From the NCBI GenBank assembly GCA_900545305.1, contig UQYD01000036.1, positions 1-19,904 of the forward strand: a stretch of DNA of 19,904 nucleotides, given 5' to 3'. Each line of letters begins with the position of its first letter. The stretch's first letter is position 1. Below are positions 1-7,399 of this stretch, piece by piece. The DNA comes from an uncultured Eubacterium sp. Its GTDB lineage: Bacteria; Bacillota; Clostridia; Lachnospirales; CAG-274. Made by a program: the position numbers and the translations under genes. The notes under the pieces were generated by a model. That model saw nothing but the letters and a program-made list of their open reading frames with translations, was not told where the DNA came from and did not search any database.

Positions 1-1
1 A

Positions 2-376
2 GAGGGTAGAATGGCTGCTGCTAAGTATCCAAACCGTGAAATATACAATCTTGTAGACGGCAACATCAAACTTATTAATGCAAAAATGGTATTTGATGCA
101 GGGGATAAGGGTGATGAGGTTGCTTTAGATATTATTGATAAATACATAAAGTATGTAGCTATTGGTATATTAAATCTTGTAAATATCTTTCAGCCACAGT
201 CTGTTATTATTGGTGGTGGCGTATGTGCACAGGGTGTTAAACTTACAAGACCAATTCAGCAGATAGTTCGTGATAAGGCTTATGGTGGCAACTGTAAGAC
301 AGAAATTAAGGTTGCAAAATTAGGAAATGATGCAGGTATTGTTGGTGCAGCAATGTTAGGAAATTATCAGGAGTAA
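2..376 (+). CDS. ROK-family sugar kinase (glucokinase-like), C-terminal part only
   Basis: The frame is already open at base 2, so the gene starts upstream of the window; the Met at 11-13 is internal. About 124 codons are seen. The segment carries the C-terminal half of the ROK kinase fold: a helix with ILNLVNIFQPQ, then the strand and glycine turn VIIGGGV (about 198-224) that binds the nucleotide, and the closing DAGIVGAAMLG typical of ROK glucokinases and fructokinases. ROK kinases phosphorylate glucose or related sugars with ATP in the cytoplasm. The substrate-binding and zinc motifs lie outside the window, so the sugar cannot be assigned. It ends two bases before murB, so the two genes are probably co-transcribed. 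Confidence 0.85.
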   Translation, partial: EGRMAAAKYPNREIYNLVDGNIKLINAKMVFDAGDKGDEVALDIIDKYIKYVAIGILNLVNIFQPQSVIIGGGVCAQGVKLTRPIQQIVRDKAYGGNCKTEIKVAKLGNDAGIVGAAMLGNYQE

Positions 377-378
377 AT

Positions 379-1281
379 ATGGAAAATATTATTGAAGTAT
401 TGAAAAATGCCATAGGTGAAGAAAATGTAATTGTAAATGAGCCTATGAGCAAGCATACTACATTTAGAATAGGTGGAAATGCAGATATTTTTGTTACACC
501 TCAATCAACTGAAGATATAGAAAATGTAATTAAAATTGCTGAGGAAACGAATACACCATATTACATTATTGGAAATGGCAGTAATTTACTTGTAAAGGAT
601 AATGGAATTAGTGGTATAGTAATTCAGATATACAAAAAATATAGTGATATTACTATAGAAGGAAATGAAATAACTGTTCAAAGTGGAGCTTTGCTTTCTA
701 CTGTAGCAAAAAAGGCTATGGAAAATAGTCTTACTGGTTTTGAATTTGCAAGTGGTATTCCTGGTACAATAGGTGGTGCTGTTTGTATGAATGCCGGCGC
801 TTATGGTGGGGAAATTAAAGACGTTTTAATTTCTTGTAAAGTTCTCAAAAATGGAAAAATTGTTGAACTTAACAATGAACAAGCTGGCTTTGAATATAGA
901 AACAGCCGAATTATGGCTGAAAAAATGATAGTTTTAGAGGCTGTTTTAAAATTAGAAAAGGGAGATAAGGAAGAAATTTCATCAAAGATGAAAGAGCTTA
1001 ACTCTCAGAGAAATACAAAACAGCCAGTAGAATTTCCTAGTGCAGGTAGTACATTTAAACGTCCGGAGGGATATTTTGCAGCAAAACTTATTGATGATAG
1101 TGGGCTTAGAGGTTTTAGTGTAGGAAAGGCACAGGTTAGTCCTAAGCATTGTGGTTTTGTCGTAAATAATGGTGGAGCTACAGCACAAGAAGTTTTAGAA
1201 CTTATAGACAAAGTGACAGAAATAGTTTATGATAAATTTGGTGTCAGGTTAGAGCCTGAAGTTAGAATTATAGGTCAATAA
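379..1281 (+). CDS. murB: UDP-N-acetylenolpyruvoylglucosamine reductase MurB
   Basis: MurB is an FAD enzyme that reduces UDP-GlcNAc-enolpyruvate to UDP-MurNAc with NADPH, the second committed step of peptidoglycan precursor synthesis in the cytoplasm. At 300 residues it has the usual length. Visible motifs are the FAD-binding GNGSNLLV, the second flavin motif GIPGTIGGAVCMNAGAYGGE, YRNSR (Tyr173, Arg174), AGSTFKRP with the proton-donor Ser224, and LEPEVRIIG at the end with the conserved Glu. The arrangement is the short type II form found in Gram-positive bacteria. The ATG follows a CAGGAG ribosome site and lies two bases after the upstream stop. rapZ follows after 15 bases, an arrangement common in Bacillota. 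Confidence 0.97.
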   Translation: MENIIEVLKNAIGEENVIVNEPMSKHTTFRIGGNADIFVTPQSTEDIENVIKIAEETNTPYYIIGNGSNLLVKDNGISGIVIQIYKKYSDITIEGNEITVQSGALLSTVAKKAMENSLTGFEFASGIPGTIGGAVCMNAGAYGGEIKDVLISCKVLKNGKIVELNNEQAGFEYRNSRIMAEKMIVLEAVLKLEKGDKEEISSKMKELNSQRNTKQPVEFPSAGSTFKRPEGYFAAKLIDDSGLRGFSVGKAQVSPKHCGFVVNNGGATAQEVLELIDKVTEIVYDKFGVRLEPEVRIIGQ

Positions 1282-1296
1282 AAGGGGGAAAAGCCT

Positions 1297-2166
1297 ATGC
1301 GTTTTATAATAGTAACAGGTATGTCCGGTGCAGGAAAAAGTACCGTACTTAAATTTTTGGAAGATATAGGCTTTTTTTGTGTAGATAATCTTCCTCCAAG
1401 TCTTATTCCTAAGTTTGTGGAACTTTGCGAAAGTCCAAATTCAGGAATGGACAAAGTGGCATTAGGTATTGATATTAGAGGTGGCAGACTTTTTGGAGAA
1501 CTTTTTAATTTCTTAAATGAAGTGAGAAGTGAAACAAGTAAGTATGAAATTCTCTTTTTGGATTGTAGCGATGAAGTTTTACTTAAAAGATATAAGGAAA
1601 CCAGACGTTCTCACCCTCTTGCTTCAAAGGGCGAAAGAATTATAATGGGTATCAAAAGAGAACGAGAACTTCTCCGAGATATTAAAACAAGGGCAGACTT
1701 TATAATCAATACTTCAAATATGCTTACAAGGGAATTGAGAGTACAGCTTTCTTCTATATTCCTTGATGATGACAGATTTGAAAGTCTTATGATAACAGTT
1801 CTTAGCTTTGGTTTTAAGTATGGAATACCGGCCGATTGTGACCTTGTGTTTGATGTGCGTTTTATTCCAAATCCGTTTTATATAGCAGAGTTAAAGCACC
1901 TGACTGGTAATGATGTAGCTGTCAGGGATTACGTAATGCAATGGGACGAAGCTAAAGAATTTTCTAAAAAATTAAACGATATGGTAGAATTTCTTATACC
2001 AAATTATATTAAAGAGGGCAAAAATCAACTTGTAATTGGTATAGGTTGCACAGGTGGAAAGCACAGAAGTGTAACATTGGCTAACGAATTGTACAATAAT
2101 CTCAAAAGGACTGGTCATAGCGTTGTAATAGCCCACCGAGATATTGACAAAGACGCAAAGAGATAG
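1297..2166 (+). CDS. rapZ: RNase adapter / nucleotide-binding protein RapZ (YvcJ)
   Basis: This 289-residue protein has the RapZ/YvcJ layout. The N-terminal P-loop GMSGAGKST (residues 8-16) starts a kinase-like domain, and the C-terminal domain holds IGIGCTGGKHRSVTLANEL, the signature of the family. In Escherichia coli RapZ senses glucosamine-6-phosphate and guides RNase E to the sRNA GlmZ; in Bacillus subtilis YvcJ binds and hydrolyses nucleotides and affects competence. Gram-positive bacteria lack GlmZ, so the target here is unknown. A GGGGGAA ribosome site precedes the ATG. In many Bacillota the next gene is yvcK/glmR, but here whiA follows after a 100-base gap. Confidence 0.95.
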   Translation: MRFIIVTGMSGAGKSTVLKFLEDIGFFCVDNLPPSLIPKFVELCESPNSGMDKVALGIDIRGGRLFGELFNFLNEVRSETSKYEILFLDCSDEVLLKRYKETRRSHPLASKGERIIMGIKRERELLRDIKTRADFIINTSNMLTRELRVQLSSIFLDDDRFESLMITVLSFGFKYGIPADCDLVFDVRFIPNPFYIAELKHLTGNDVAVRDYVMQWDEAKEFSKKLNDMVEFLIPNYIKEGKNQLVIGIGCTGGKHRSVTLANELYNNLKRTGHSVVIAHRDIDKDAKR

Positions 2167-2266
2167 TATACTTTACTTAATAATGATTTTGCTAAGTTAA
2201 GATACAAAACATCAAAATAAAATCTTTGCGGTTGTTCTGACTGCAAGTAGGTCAGACGGTGGTTAT
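2167..2266 (+). other. Noncoding gap between rapZ and whiA
   Basis: This 100-base spacer lies where yvcK/glmR would be expected. It contains a small hairpin, CTGAC(N9)GTCAG around 2237-2255, just ahead of whiA. The whiA start has only a loose GGTGGT ribosome site. No reading frame and no remnant of yvcK could be recognised. Confidence 0.4.
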
Positions 2267-3184
2267 ATGTCATTTTCAACTGAAGTTAAAAATGAAATAT
2301 TGGATTACGAAGAAAGAAATTTTCATTGTCTTAATGCCGAACTTACAGCATATATTTTATTCTGTGGGGAGCTGTTTGGTGATGACAACGGATTTAATAT
2401 CGTAATTCGAGATAGTGTGAAATCAGTTCTGAATAGAACTAAGGCACTGATATATAAATTGTATGAGGCAGAAGTGAGTATCAAAGGTAACGAAATAGTT
2501 ATTGATGATAGTGGTCTTGTGCAAAAAATAATTGAAAATACTAAAGTTAAAGACAGAGGCTGGTCGGATTATGATTATGTAGTTGACCCCTCTGTTGTTT
2601 CTTCAATGTGTTGTAAACGAGCCTTTGTAAGGGCTAGTTTTGTTGCCTGTGGGTCTATTGCTGACCCTAACAAGCAGTATCATATGGAGTTTGTTAGTAG
2701 TGATTATGACCTTATGACAGACTTGAAAGAAATTATTTCTGAGTTTGGCATTGATGGAAAAATCATTGAAAGAAAAAACTATTTTGTTGTATATTATAAA
2801 GAAGGAGAGCAATTAGTAGATTTGCTTAATATTATGTCTGCTCACAAGGCTCTTTTAGAGTTTGAAAATCTAAGAGTTATAAAAGAAGTAAGAAATAATA
2901 TTAACAGAAAAGTTAATTGCGAAACTGCTAATCTCAATAAAATAGTGTCTGCCTCTGTTAGACAGTCAGAGGCAATAGAATACATAAAAAATACTGTCGG
3001 TTTAGATTTTTTGCCGGACAATTTAAGGACTATGGCTGTTGCTAGATTGAAAAATCCAGATGCAAGTCTTAAAGCTTTAGGGGAGTTAGTTGACCCACCT
3101 ATTGGAAAGTCTGGTGTAAATCATAGATTAAATAAAATATGTGAAATGGCTTCTGAATTAAAGGGGGAAATGCAAAATGAGTAA
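2267..3184 (+). CDS. whiA: DNA-binding protein WhiA
   Basis: WhiA is a conserved Gram-positive DNA-binding protein involved in cell division and, in actinomycetes, sporulation. It joins a degenerate LAGLIDADG homing-endonuclease fold to a C-terminal helix-turn-helix. Here the 305 residues start with the typical MSFSTEVKNEI, continue through the LAGLIDADG-like halves (about 90-210), and end with the HTH module, seen as LKNPDASLKALGELVDPPIG followed by KSGVNHRLNKI. Length and motif order are normal for the family. Its last 8 bases overlap the start of the HPr-like gene, so translation is probably coupled. Confidence 0.95.
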   Translation: MSFSTEVKNEILDYEERNFHCLNAELTAYILFCGELFGDDNGFNIVIRDSVKSVLNRTKALIYKLYEAEVSIKGNEIVIDDSGLVQKIIENTKVKDRGWSDYDYVVDPSVVSSMCCKRAFVRASFVACGSIADPNKQYHMEFVSSDYDLMTDLKEIISEFGIDGKIIERKNYFVVYYKEGEQLVDLLNIMSAHKALLEFENLRVIKEVRNNINRKVNCETANLNKIVSASVRQSEAIEYIKNTVGLDFLPDNLRTMAVARLKNPDASLKALGELVDPPIGKSGVNHRLNKICEMASELKGEMQNE

Positions 3185-3419
3185 AAAGGAATTAGTTGTT
3201 GGTACAAGTCTTGTAGAAAGACCTATCGCTATGCTTGTTCAGACTGCTGGCAGATTTGCTAGTGAACTTCATTTACAGATGGACAATAAGAATATAAACT
3301 TAAAGAGTATTATGGGTGTAATTTCAATCGGTAATCTTGTAGGACACGATGTTGTTATTTCAGCAGATGGTCCAGATGAAGCTGAGGCCCTTGAAGCTAT
3401 TGTTGAATTTTTAAGCTAA
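3177..3419 (+). CDS. crh: HPr-family protein lacking the phosphorylatable histidine (Crh-like)
   Basis: This 80-residue protein has the HPr fold, but the active-site motif, GLHARPA in HPr, reads SLVERPIA. Val13 stands where HPr has His15, so it cannot accept phosphate from enzyme I for sugar transport. The regulatory serine is kept: KSIMGVIS, with Ser44 equivalent to Ser46, the target of HPr kinase. This pattern matches Crh, the Bacillus catabolite-repression HPr in which the histidine is glutamine and which works with CcpA after serine phosphorylation. The position after rapZ and whiA also matches the B. subtilis yvcJ-yvcK-yvcL-crh order. HPr kinase and CcpA are not in this window, so the function is inferred. 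The gene overlaps whiA by 8 bases. Confidence 0.85.
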   Translation: MSKKELVVGTSLVERPIAMLVQTAGRFASELHLQMDNKNINLKSIMGVISIGNLVGHDVVISADGPDEAEALEAIVEFLS

Positions 3420-3454
3420 TTGCTTGATTAATATATTGTTTTGACTGAGAAAAA

Positions 3455-3665
3455 GAGGAGTAACTATTAACATCTGACAGAGATTTGTGTACATAGGCTG
3501 AGATACACATCGGAAAAGTGATAGTGAAGGTAGCTTTGGAGTCATCAGACTGAATAGTTAGGTCTGACGTAGGATTGCGTTAAATCATTTAAGTGCCTGT
3601 GCAAGCAGGAATTAAGGTGGTACCGCGATGCTTTCGTCCTTTGTTAGATGAAAGCATCTTTTTTT
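3455..3665 (+). promoter_or_regulatory. T-box riboswitch leader of valS
   Basis: T-box leaders sense uncharged tRNA and let the downstream synthetase gene be transcribed when the amino acid is scarce. The T-box sequence ATTAAGGTGGTACCGCG, which binds the tRNA acceptor end, is at 3611-3627. Stem I is closed by TAACTATT (about 3461-3468) pairing with AATAGTTA downstream. The candidate specifier is GTC, a valine codon, at 3541-3543, in the 3' side of an internal loop flanked by TCTGA and TCAGA. The identity of the downstream gene, valS, agrees with a valine specifier. The terminator that it controls directly follows. Confidence 0.92.
3627..3665 (+). terminator. T-box-controlled terminator
   Basis: A perfect 9-bp stem, GATGCTTTC (3627-3635) with GAAAGCATC (3650-3658), is followed by seven T. 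Its 5' arm overlaps the end of the T-box sequence, so antiterminator and terminator are mutually exclusive, as expected for this class. Confidence 0.9.
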
Positions 3666-3704
3666 ATATAAAAAATGTAACTAATGATATTTTTGGAGGT
3701 AAAA

Positions 3705-6338
3705 ATGAGTAAAGAATTAGCAAAAAACTATGACCCTTCAATAGTTGAGGACAGAATTTATCAGAACTGGCTCGACAAGGGTTATTTTCACGCAGAGGTG
3801 GACAAGACTAAAAAGCCTTTTACAATCGTAATTCCACCACCAAATATTACTGGTCATCTTCATATGGGACATGCATTAGATAATACTATGCAGGATATTC
3901 TCATTCGTTGGAAGAGAATGCAGGGCTATAACGCACTTTGGGTTCCTGGTACAGACCATGCTGCAATTTCAACAGAAGTTAAAATTGTAAACAAAATGCG
4001 TGAAGAAGGTTTAACAAAAGAAGATATTGGTAGAGAAGGTTTCCTTAAGAGAGCTTGGGCTTGGAAAGAAGAATATGGTAGTACTATTCTTAACCAGCTT
4101 AAAAAACTTGGTTCTTCTTGTGACTGGGAAAGAGAAAGATTTACTATGGATGCAGGTCTTTCTGATGCTGTTCTCACAGTTTTCTGTAAGTTATACGAAA
4201 AAGGATATATTTATCAGGGCGAAAAGTTAATTAACTGGTGTCCTACTTGTCAGACTACAATTTCTGATGCAGAAGTTGAACATGAAGATAAGCAGGGTGG
4301 TTTTTGGCATATTAAATATCCTATTAAGGGTACTGACAGATTCTTAGAGTTTGCAACAACTAGACCAGAAACAATGCTTGGTGATACAGCTATTGCAGTT
4401 CATCCAGATGATGAAAGATATAAGGATATTGTAGGCAAGGTTTGTGTAGTTCCTTTTGTAAACAGAGAAATTCCAATTATTGCTGATGAATATGTTGATA
4501 TGGAATTTGGTACTGGTGTTGTTAAGATTACTCCGGCTCACGACCCTAACGACTTTGAAGTTGGTGAAAGACACAATCTTCCTAAGATTAATATTTTAAA
4601 TGATGACGGTACAATTAATGCCAATGGTGGCAAGTTTGAAGGTATGGACAGATACGATGCCAGAAAACAGATTGTAGAAGAACTTGACGAAATGGGTCTT
4701 TTCATCAGAAAAGAAGAAATCAACCATGCCGTAGGTGTTCACGATAGATGTCATACTGTAATTGAACCACTTATTAAAAAGCAGTGGTTTGTAAAGATGG
4801 AAGAACTTGCTAAGCCAGCTCTTGATGCTTATTACAAGAAGGACTTAAAGTTTGTTCCGGACAGATTTGGTAAGATTTATACTCATTGGCTTGAAGATAT
4901 TCACGATTGGTGTATTTCAAGACAGCTTTGGTGGGGTCACAGAATACCAGCTTATTACTGTGAATGTGGTGAAGTTATTGTTAGCAAGGAAGCTCCAAAG
5001 ACTTGTCCAAAATGTGGTAGCACAAATATTAAGCAGGACGAAGACTGTCTTGATACTTGGTTCTCATCTGCATTATGGCCATTCTCAACTTTAGGTTGGC
5101 CAGAACAGACAGAAGAATTGAAGCATTTCTATCCTACAAGCGTACTTGTAACAGGTTATGATATTATCTTCTTCTGGGTAGTTAGAATGGTATTCTCTGC
5201 TATGGAACAGATGGGCGAAGTACCATTTAAGACTGTACTTATCCACGGTCTTGTAAGAGATGAACAGGGTAGAAAGATGAGTAAGTCTCTTGGTAATGGT
5301 ATTGACCCATTGGAAGTTATCAAGGATTATGGTGCTGATGCTTTAAGACTTACATTAATTACAGGTAATGCTCCTGGTAACGATATGCGTTTCTATTACT
5401 CAAGAATGGATAACAGTAGAAACTTTGGTAACAAGCTTTGGAATGCTGCCAGATTTGTTATGATGCACATTGGCGATTCTGAACCTAAGCTTGACAAGAG
5501 TAAGCTTACATCTGCTGATAAGTGGATTTTAAGCAAGGTTAATACTCTTGCAAAGGAAGTTACAGATAACCTTGACAACTATGAACTTGGTATTGCTGTA
5601 CAGAAGGTTTATGACTTTATTTGGGACGAATACTGTGATTGGTACATCGAAATGGTTAAGCCTAGACTCTATAATGAAGAAGATGAAACAAGAGAAGCTG
5701 CGCTTTGGACATTAAAGACTGTTCTTATTAATGCTCTTAAGATGCTCCACCCATTCGAACCATTCATTACAGAAGAAATATTTACTTCTATTCAGTCAGA
5801 AGAAGAAACAATTATGCTTTCAAAGTGGCCAGAATTTACTTCAGAATTTGATTTTGAAGAAGATGAAAAGGCTATTGAGCTTATGAAGGAAGCTATCAAG
5901 AATATTAGAAATATCAGAGCTGAAATGAATGTTGCTCCTAGCAAAAAGGCTAAGGTATTTGTAGTAAGTGAAAATGAAGATGTAAGAAATATCTTTGAAC
6001 ACGGTAAGGTATTCTTTGCTACACTTGCTTATGCTAGTGAAGTTGTAGTTCAGGCTGATAAGACTGGTATTGATGATGATGCAGTTTCTACAGTAATTCA
6101 CAATGGTGTTATTTATATGCCATTTGCTGAACTTGTAGATATTGCCAAGGAAAAGGAAAGACTTTCTAAGGAAAGAGAAAAACTTATTAAGGAAGTTGAA
6201 AGAGTAGAAAAGAAACTTTCTAACCAGGGCTTCGTTTCTAAGGCTCCTGAAAAGGTTATTGCTGAAGAAAAGGCTAAAATGGAAAAATATTCTACAATGC
6301 TCAAGGCTGTAGAAGAACAGATTGAAAGATTAAAGTAA
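3705..6338 (+). CDS. valS: Valyl-tRNA synthetase
   Basis: ValRS is a class I synthetase that charges tRNA-Val in the cytoplasm and edits misactivated threonine. The 877 residues are normal for the bacterial enzyme. The HIGH motif is HLHMGH (residues 51-56, within PPPNITGHLHMGH), and the KMSKS motif is KMSKS at 524-528. The editing domain lies between them and includes TTRPETMLGDTA. A CxC...CxxC cluster near 424-446 (CECGEV, TCPKCGS) resembles an inserted zinc ribbon. The C-terminus is a charged coiled coil ending EEQIERLK. The start at 3705 is chosen because GGAGGT (3695-3700) is well spaced; the ATG at 3684 has no such site. Control is by the T-box directly upstream. Confidence 0.97.
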   Translation: MSKELAKNYDPSIVEDRIYQNWLDKGYFHAEVDKTKKPFTIVIPPPNITGHLHMGHALDNTMQDILIRWKRMQGYNALWVPGTDHAAISTEVKIVNKMREEGLTKEDIGREGFLKRAWAWKEEYGSTILNQLKKLGSSCDWERERFTMDAGLSDAVLTVFCKLYEKGYIYQGEKLINWCPTCQTTISDAEVEHEDKQGGFWHIKYPIKGTDRFLEFATTRPETMLGDTAIAVHPDDERYKDIVGKVCVVPFVNREIPIIADEYVDMEFGTGVVKITPAHDPNDFEVGERHNLPKINILNDDGTINANGGKFEGMDRYDARKQIVEELDEMGLFIRKEEINHAVGVHDRCHTVIEPLIKKQWFVKMEELAKPALDAYYKKDLKFVPDRFGKIYTHWLEDIHDWCISRQLWWGHRIPAYYCECGEVIVSKEAPKTCPKCGSTNIKQDEDCLDTWFSSALWPFSTLGWPEQTEELKHFYPTSVLVTGYDIIFFWVVRMVFSAMEQMGEVPFKTVLIHGLVRDEQGRKMSKSLGNGIDPLEVIKDYGADALRLTLITGNAPGNDMRFYYSRMDNSRNFGNKLWNAARFVMMHIGDSEPKLDKSKLTSADKWILSKVNTLAKEVTDNLDNYELGIAVQKVYDFIWDEYCDWYIEMVKPRLYNEEDETREAALWTLKTVLINALKMLHPFEPFITEEIFTSIQSEEETIMLSKWPEFTSEFDFEEDEKAIELMKEAIKNIRNIRAEMNVAPSKKAKVFVVSENEDVRNIFEHGKVFFATLAYASEVVVQADKTGIDDDAVSTVIHNGVIYMPFAELVDIAKEKERLSKEREKLIKEVERVEKKLSNQGFVSKAPEKVIAEEKAKMEKYSTMLKAVEEQIERLK

Positions 6339-6345
6339 TCTTGTG

Positions 6346-6368
6346 GGCTGTCGATAAAGTCGACAGCC
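6346..6368 (+). other. Hairpin just after valS
   Basis: A perfect 9-bp stem, GGCTGTCGA (6346-6354) with TCGACAGCC (6360-6368), has a 5-nt loop and begins seven bases after the valS stop. No T-run follows, so it is not a standard terminator. It may protect the mRNA end, and it opens the hairpin array described next. Confidence 0.7.
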
Positions 6369-6370
6369 TT

Positions 6371-6700
6371 GCAAGAAATGCTTGCATTTCTTGCAGTTAG
6401 TCTAATGTAGGGACCAGCAGAACATTTAGCAAGCTAAATGTAAATTGCTGTGCAATTTATCGGACTCCTTTCCGATTCGTGCCGTGAAAAATATGGCACT
6501 AAAACCCAGTACCATATTTTTGTCCCTGTCTAGGTTGCATAGGCGAGCAATAAATTACAAAGTAATTTATGACCAGCCTTACGGTCGGGCAAAGCTCTGG
6601 TCAGAACTTTCAACTTCGTTGAAAGCCACACTTCGTGTGACCGATTTATCTTTCGGTTCACACCTGTGGAATTGGTTTAAGAAAACCAAGGTTTTCTTAA
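6371..6700. repeat. Array of about ten tight hairpins (palindrome cluster)
   Basis: Back-to-back inverted repeats, mostly perfect with 2-3 nt loops: 6371-6381/6384-6394 (11 bp), 6422-6430/6433-6441 (9 bp), 6441-6448/6452-6459 (8 bp), 6459-6464/6471-6476 (6 bp), 6487-6496/6512-6521 (10 bp), 6550-6558/6562-6570 (9 bp), 6571-6576/6597-6602 (6 bp), 6607-6614/6618-6625 (8 bp), 6627-6631/6635-6639 (5 bp), 6677-6687/6690-6700 (11 bp). AGGGAC (6409-6414) and GTCCCT (6522-6527) could close a multibranch domain around four of them. The arm sequences differ, so this is not a tandem repeat of one unit. The 89-codon open frame across it looks like a by-product. It may be a structured RNA, a long valS 3' UTR or nested palindromic insertions. 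Confidence 0.75.
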
Positions 6701-6811
6701 CAACTTTCCTTTGATAATCTGAAAAATGCAAATTATTTTTTAATTAGATTTATTGACATTTTGAAAGATTAGAGAAATCTTGACATATTTGTTGTATAAA
6801 TTTTTATAGAA

Positions 6812-6847
6812 AAAGACCCTTAGTATAAAATTTTACTAAGGGTCTTT
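6812..6847 (+). terminator. Strong intrinsic terminator downstream of valS region
   Basis: A perfect 14-bp stem, AAAGACCCTTAGTA (6812-6825) with TACTAAGGGTCTTT (6834-6847), has an 8-nt loop. A-rich sequence precedes it and a short T-rich stretch follows, so it may work in both directions. It lies about 470 bases after the valS stop, so the hairpin array would sit inside the valS transcript if nothing stops it earlier. Confidence 0.75.
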
Positions 6848-6889
6848 ATTGATATTTGTAAAAAATATAAAAAATTTACAAAAAATTGG

Positions 6890-6917
6890 TTGACATTTAT
6901 TAATTTAGTGGTAATAT
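6890..6917 (+). promoter_or_regulatory. Likely sigma-A promoter of the transporter gene
   Basis: A perfect -35 box TTGACA (6890-6895) is followed after 16 bases by TAATAT (6912-6917). Transcription would start near 6924 and give a leader of about 475 nt before the transporter. The stretch between terminator and promoter holds no gene. Confidence 0.65.
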
Positions 6918-6923
6918 TATATA

Positions 6924-7399
6924 TAGTAATATAAATTTAAGACAAGTTTAATAAAACTTAATTAAATTTATTATTATATGCTTATCTTATACATCTTGGA
7001 TGAGATGTTGATTACTAATATTTGTAATTCACTTATATGTCACGAAAACATTCATCTATTTTTATCAAGGGTTTTGTGAAATTTGAAATAATTTATAGTC
7101 AGTTTTGTGCTGAAACTGGAAAAAGAGTTCAAAAAATTCTCGATATTATAGCATTTTTCGTTAAATTTACAAATTTTTCAACATTTTTTTCAAAAAAGAC
7201 TTTAAAAAATTTGTAAAATATGTTAGTATAAGTGAGTATGTAGATTTAGGAAAGAGGGTGTTGTCTTTATTCGATATTGCCAACTGGAATAGGGGAAAGG
7301 CTTTATCGTTAAAATGATTTGTTCTAAAAGGTATAAAGGGGTTATTTATGGTACGACAATGCGAAGTCTGCCAAATATGAAACTAAAGGAGAATTTAGT
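6924..7399 (+). promoter_or_regulatory. Long AT-rich leader of the transporter, function unknown
   Basis: No gene of normal size lies here. An inverted repeat of 13 bp, TTTACAAATTTTT (7166-7178) with AAAAATTTGTAAA (7205-7217), and a weaker one, CAGTTT/AAACTG near 7099-7118, could fold in the RNA or bind a regulator. Two tiny frames with fair ribosome sites lie near its end: one from GTG or TTG at 7258/7261 to 7317, and one at 7348-7380. No clear cre site or known riboswitch motif was recognised. Confidence 0.45.
7348..7380 (+). CDS. Possible 10-residue leader peptide
   Basis: ATG at 7348 is preceded by AAAGGGG at a suitable distance and reads MVRQCEVCQI before TGA at 7378-7380, 19 bases ahead of the transporter ATG. 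It could tie translation of the transporter to that of the leader. A chance frame is equally possible; no homologue is known to me. Confidence 0.2.
   Translation: MVRQCEVCQI

Noticed and set aside
3403..3437. Promoter TTGAAT/TATATT for the T-box leader
   Set aside because: The spacing is 23 bases, too long for a normal promoter. A start must exist in this area, but I could not place it.
6445..6714. 89-codon open frame in the hairpin array
   Set aside because: It translates the palindromes themselves, has no good ribosome site and no recognisable domain. The nucleic-acid structure explains the openness better.
6780..6808. Promoter-like pair TTGACA and TTTATA before the terminator at 6812
   Set aside because: A transcript from here would begin inside the 5' arm of the terminator stem and lead to no gene. 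The promoter at 6890 suits the transporter better.
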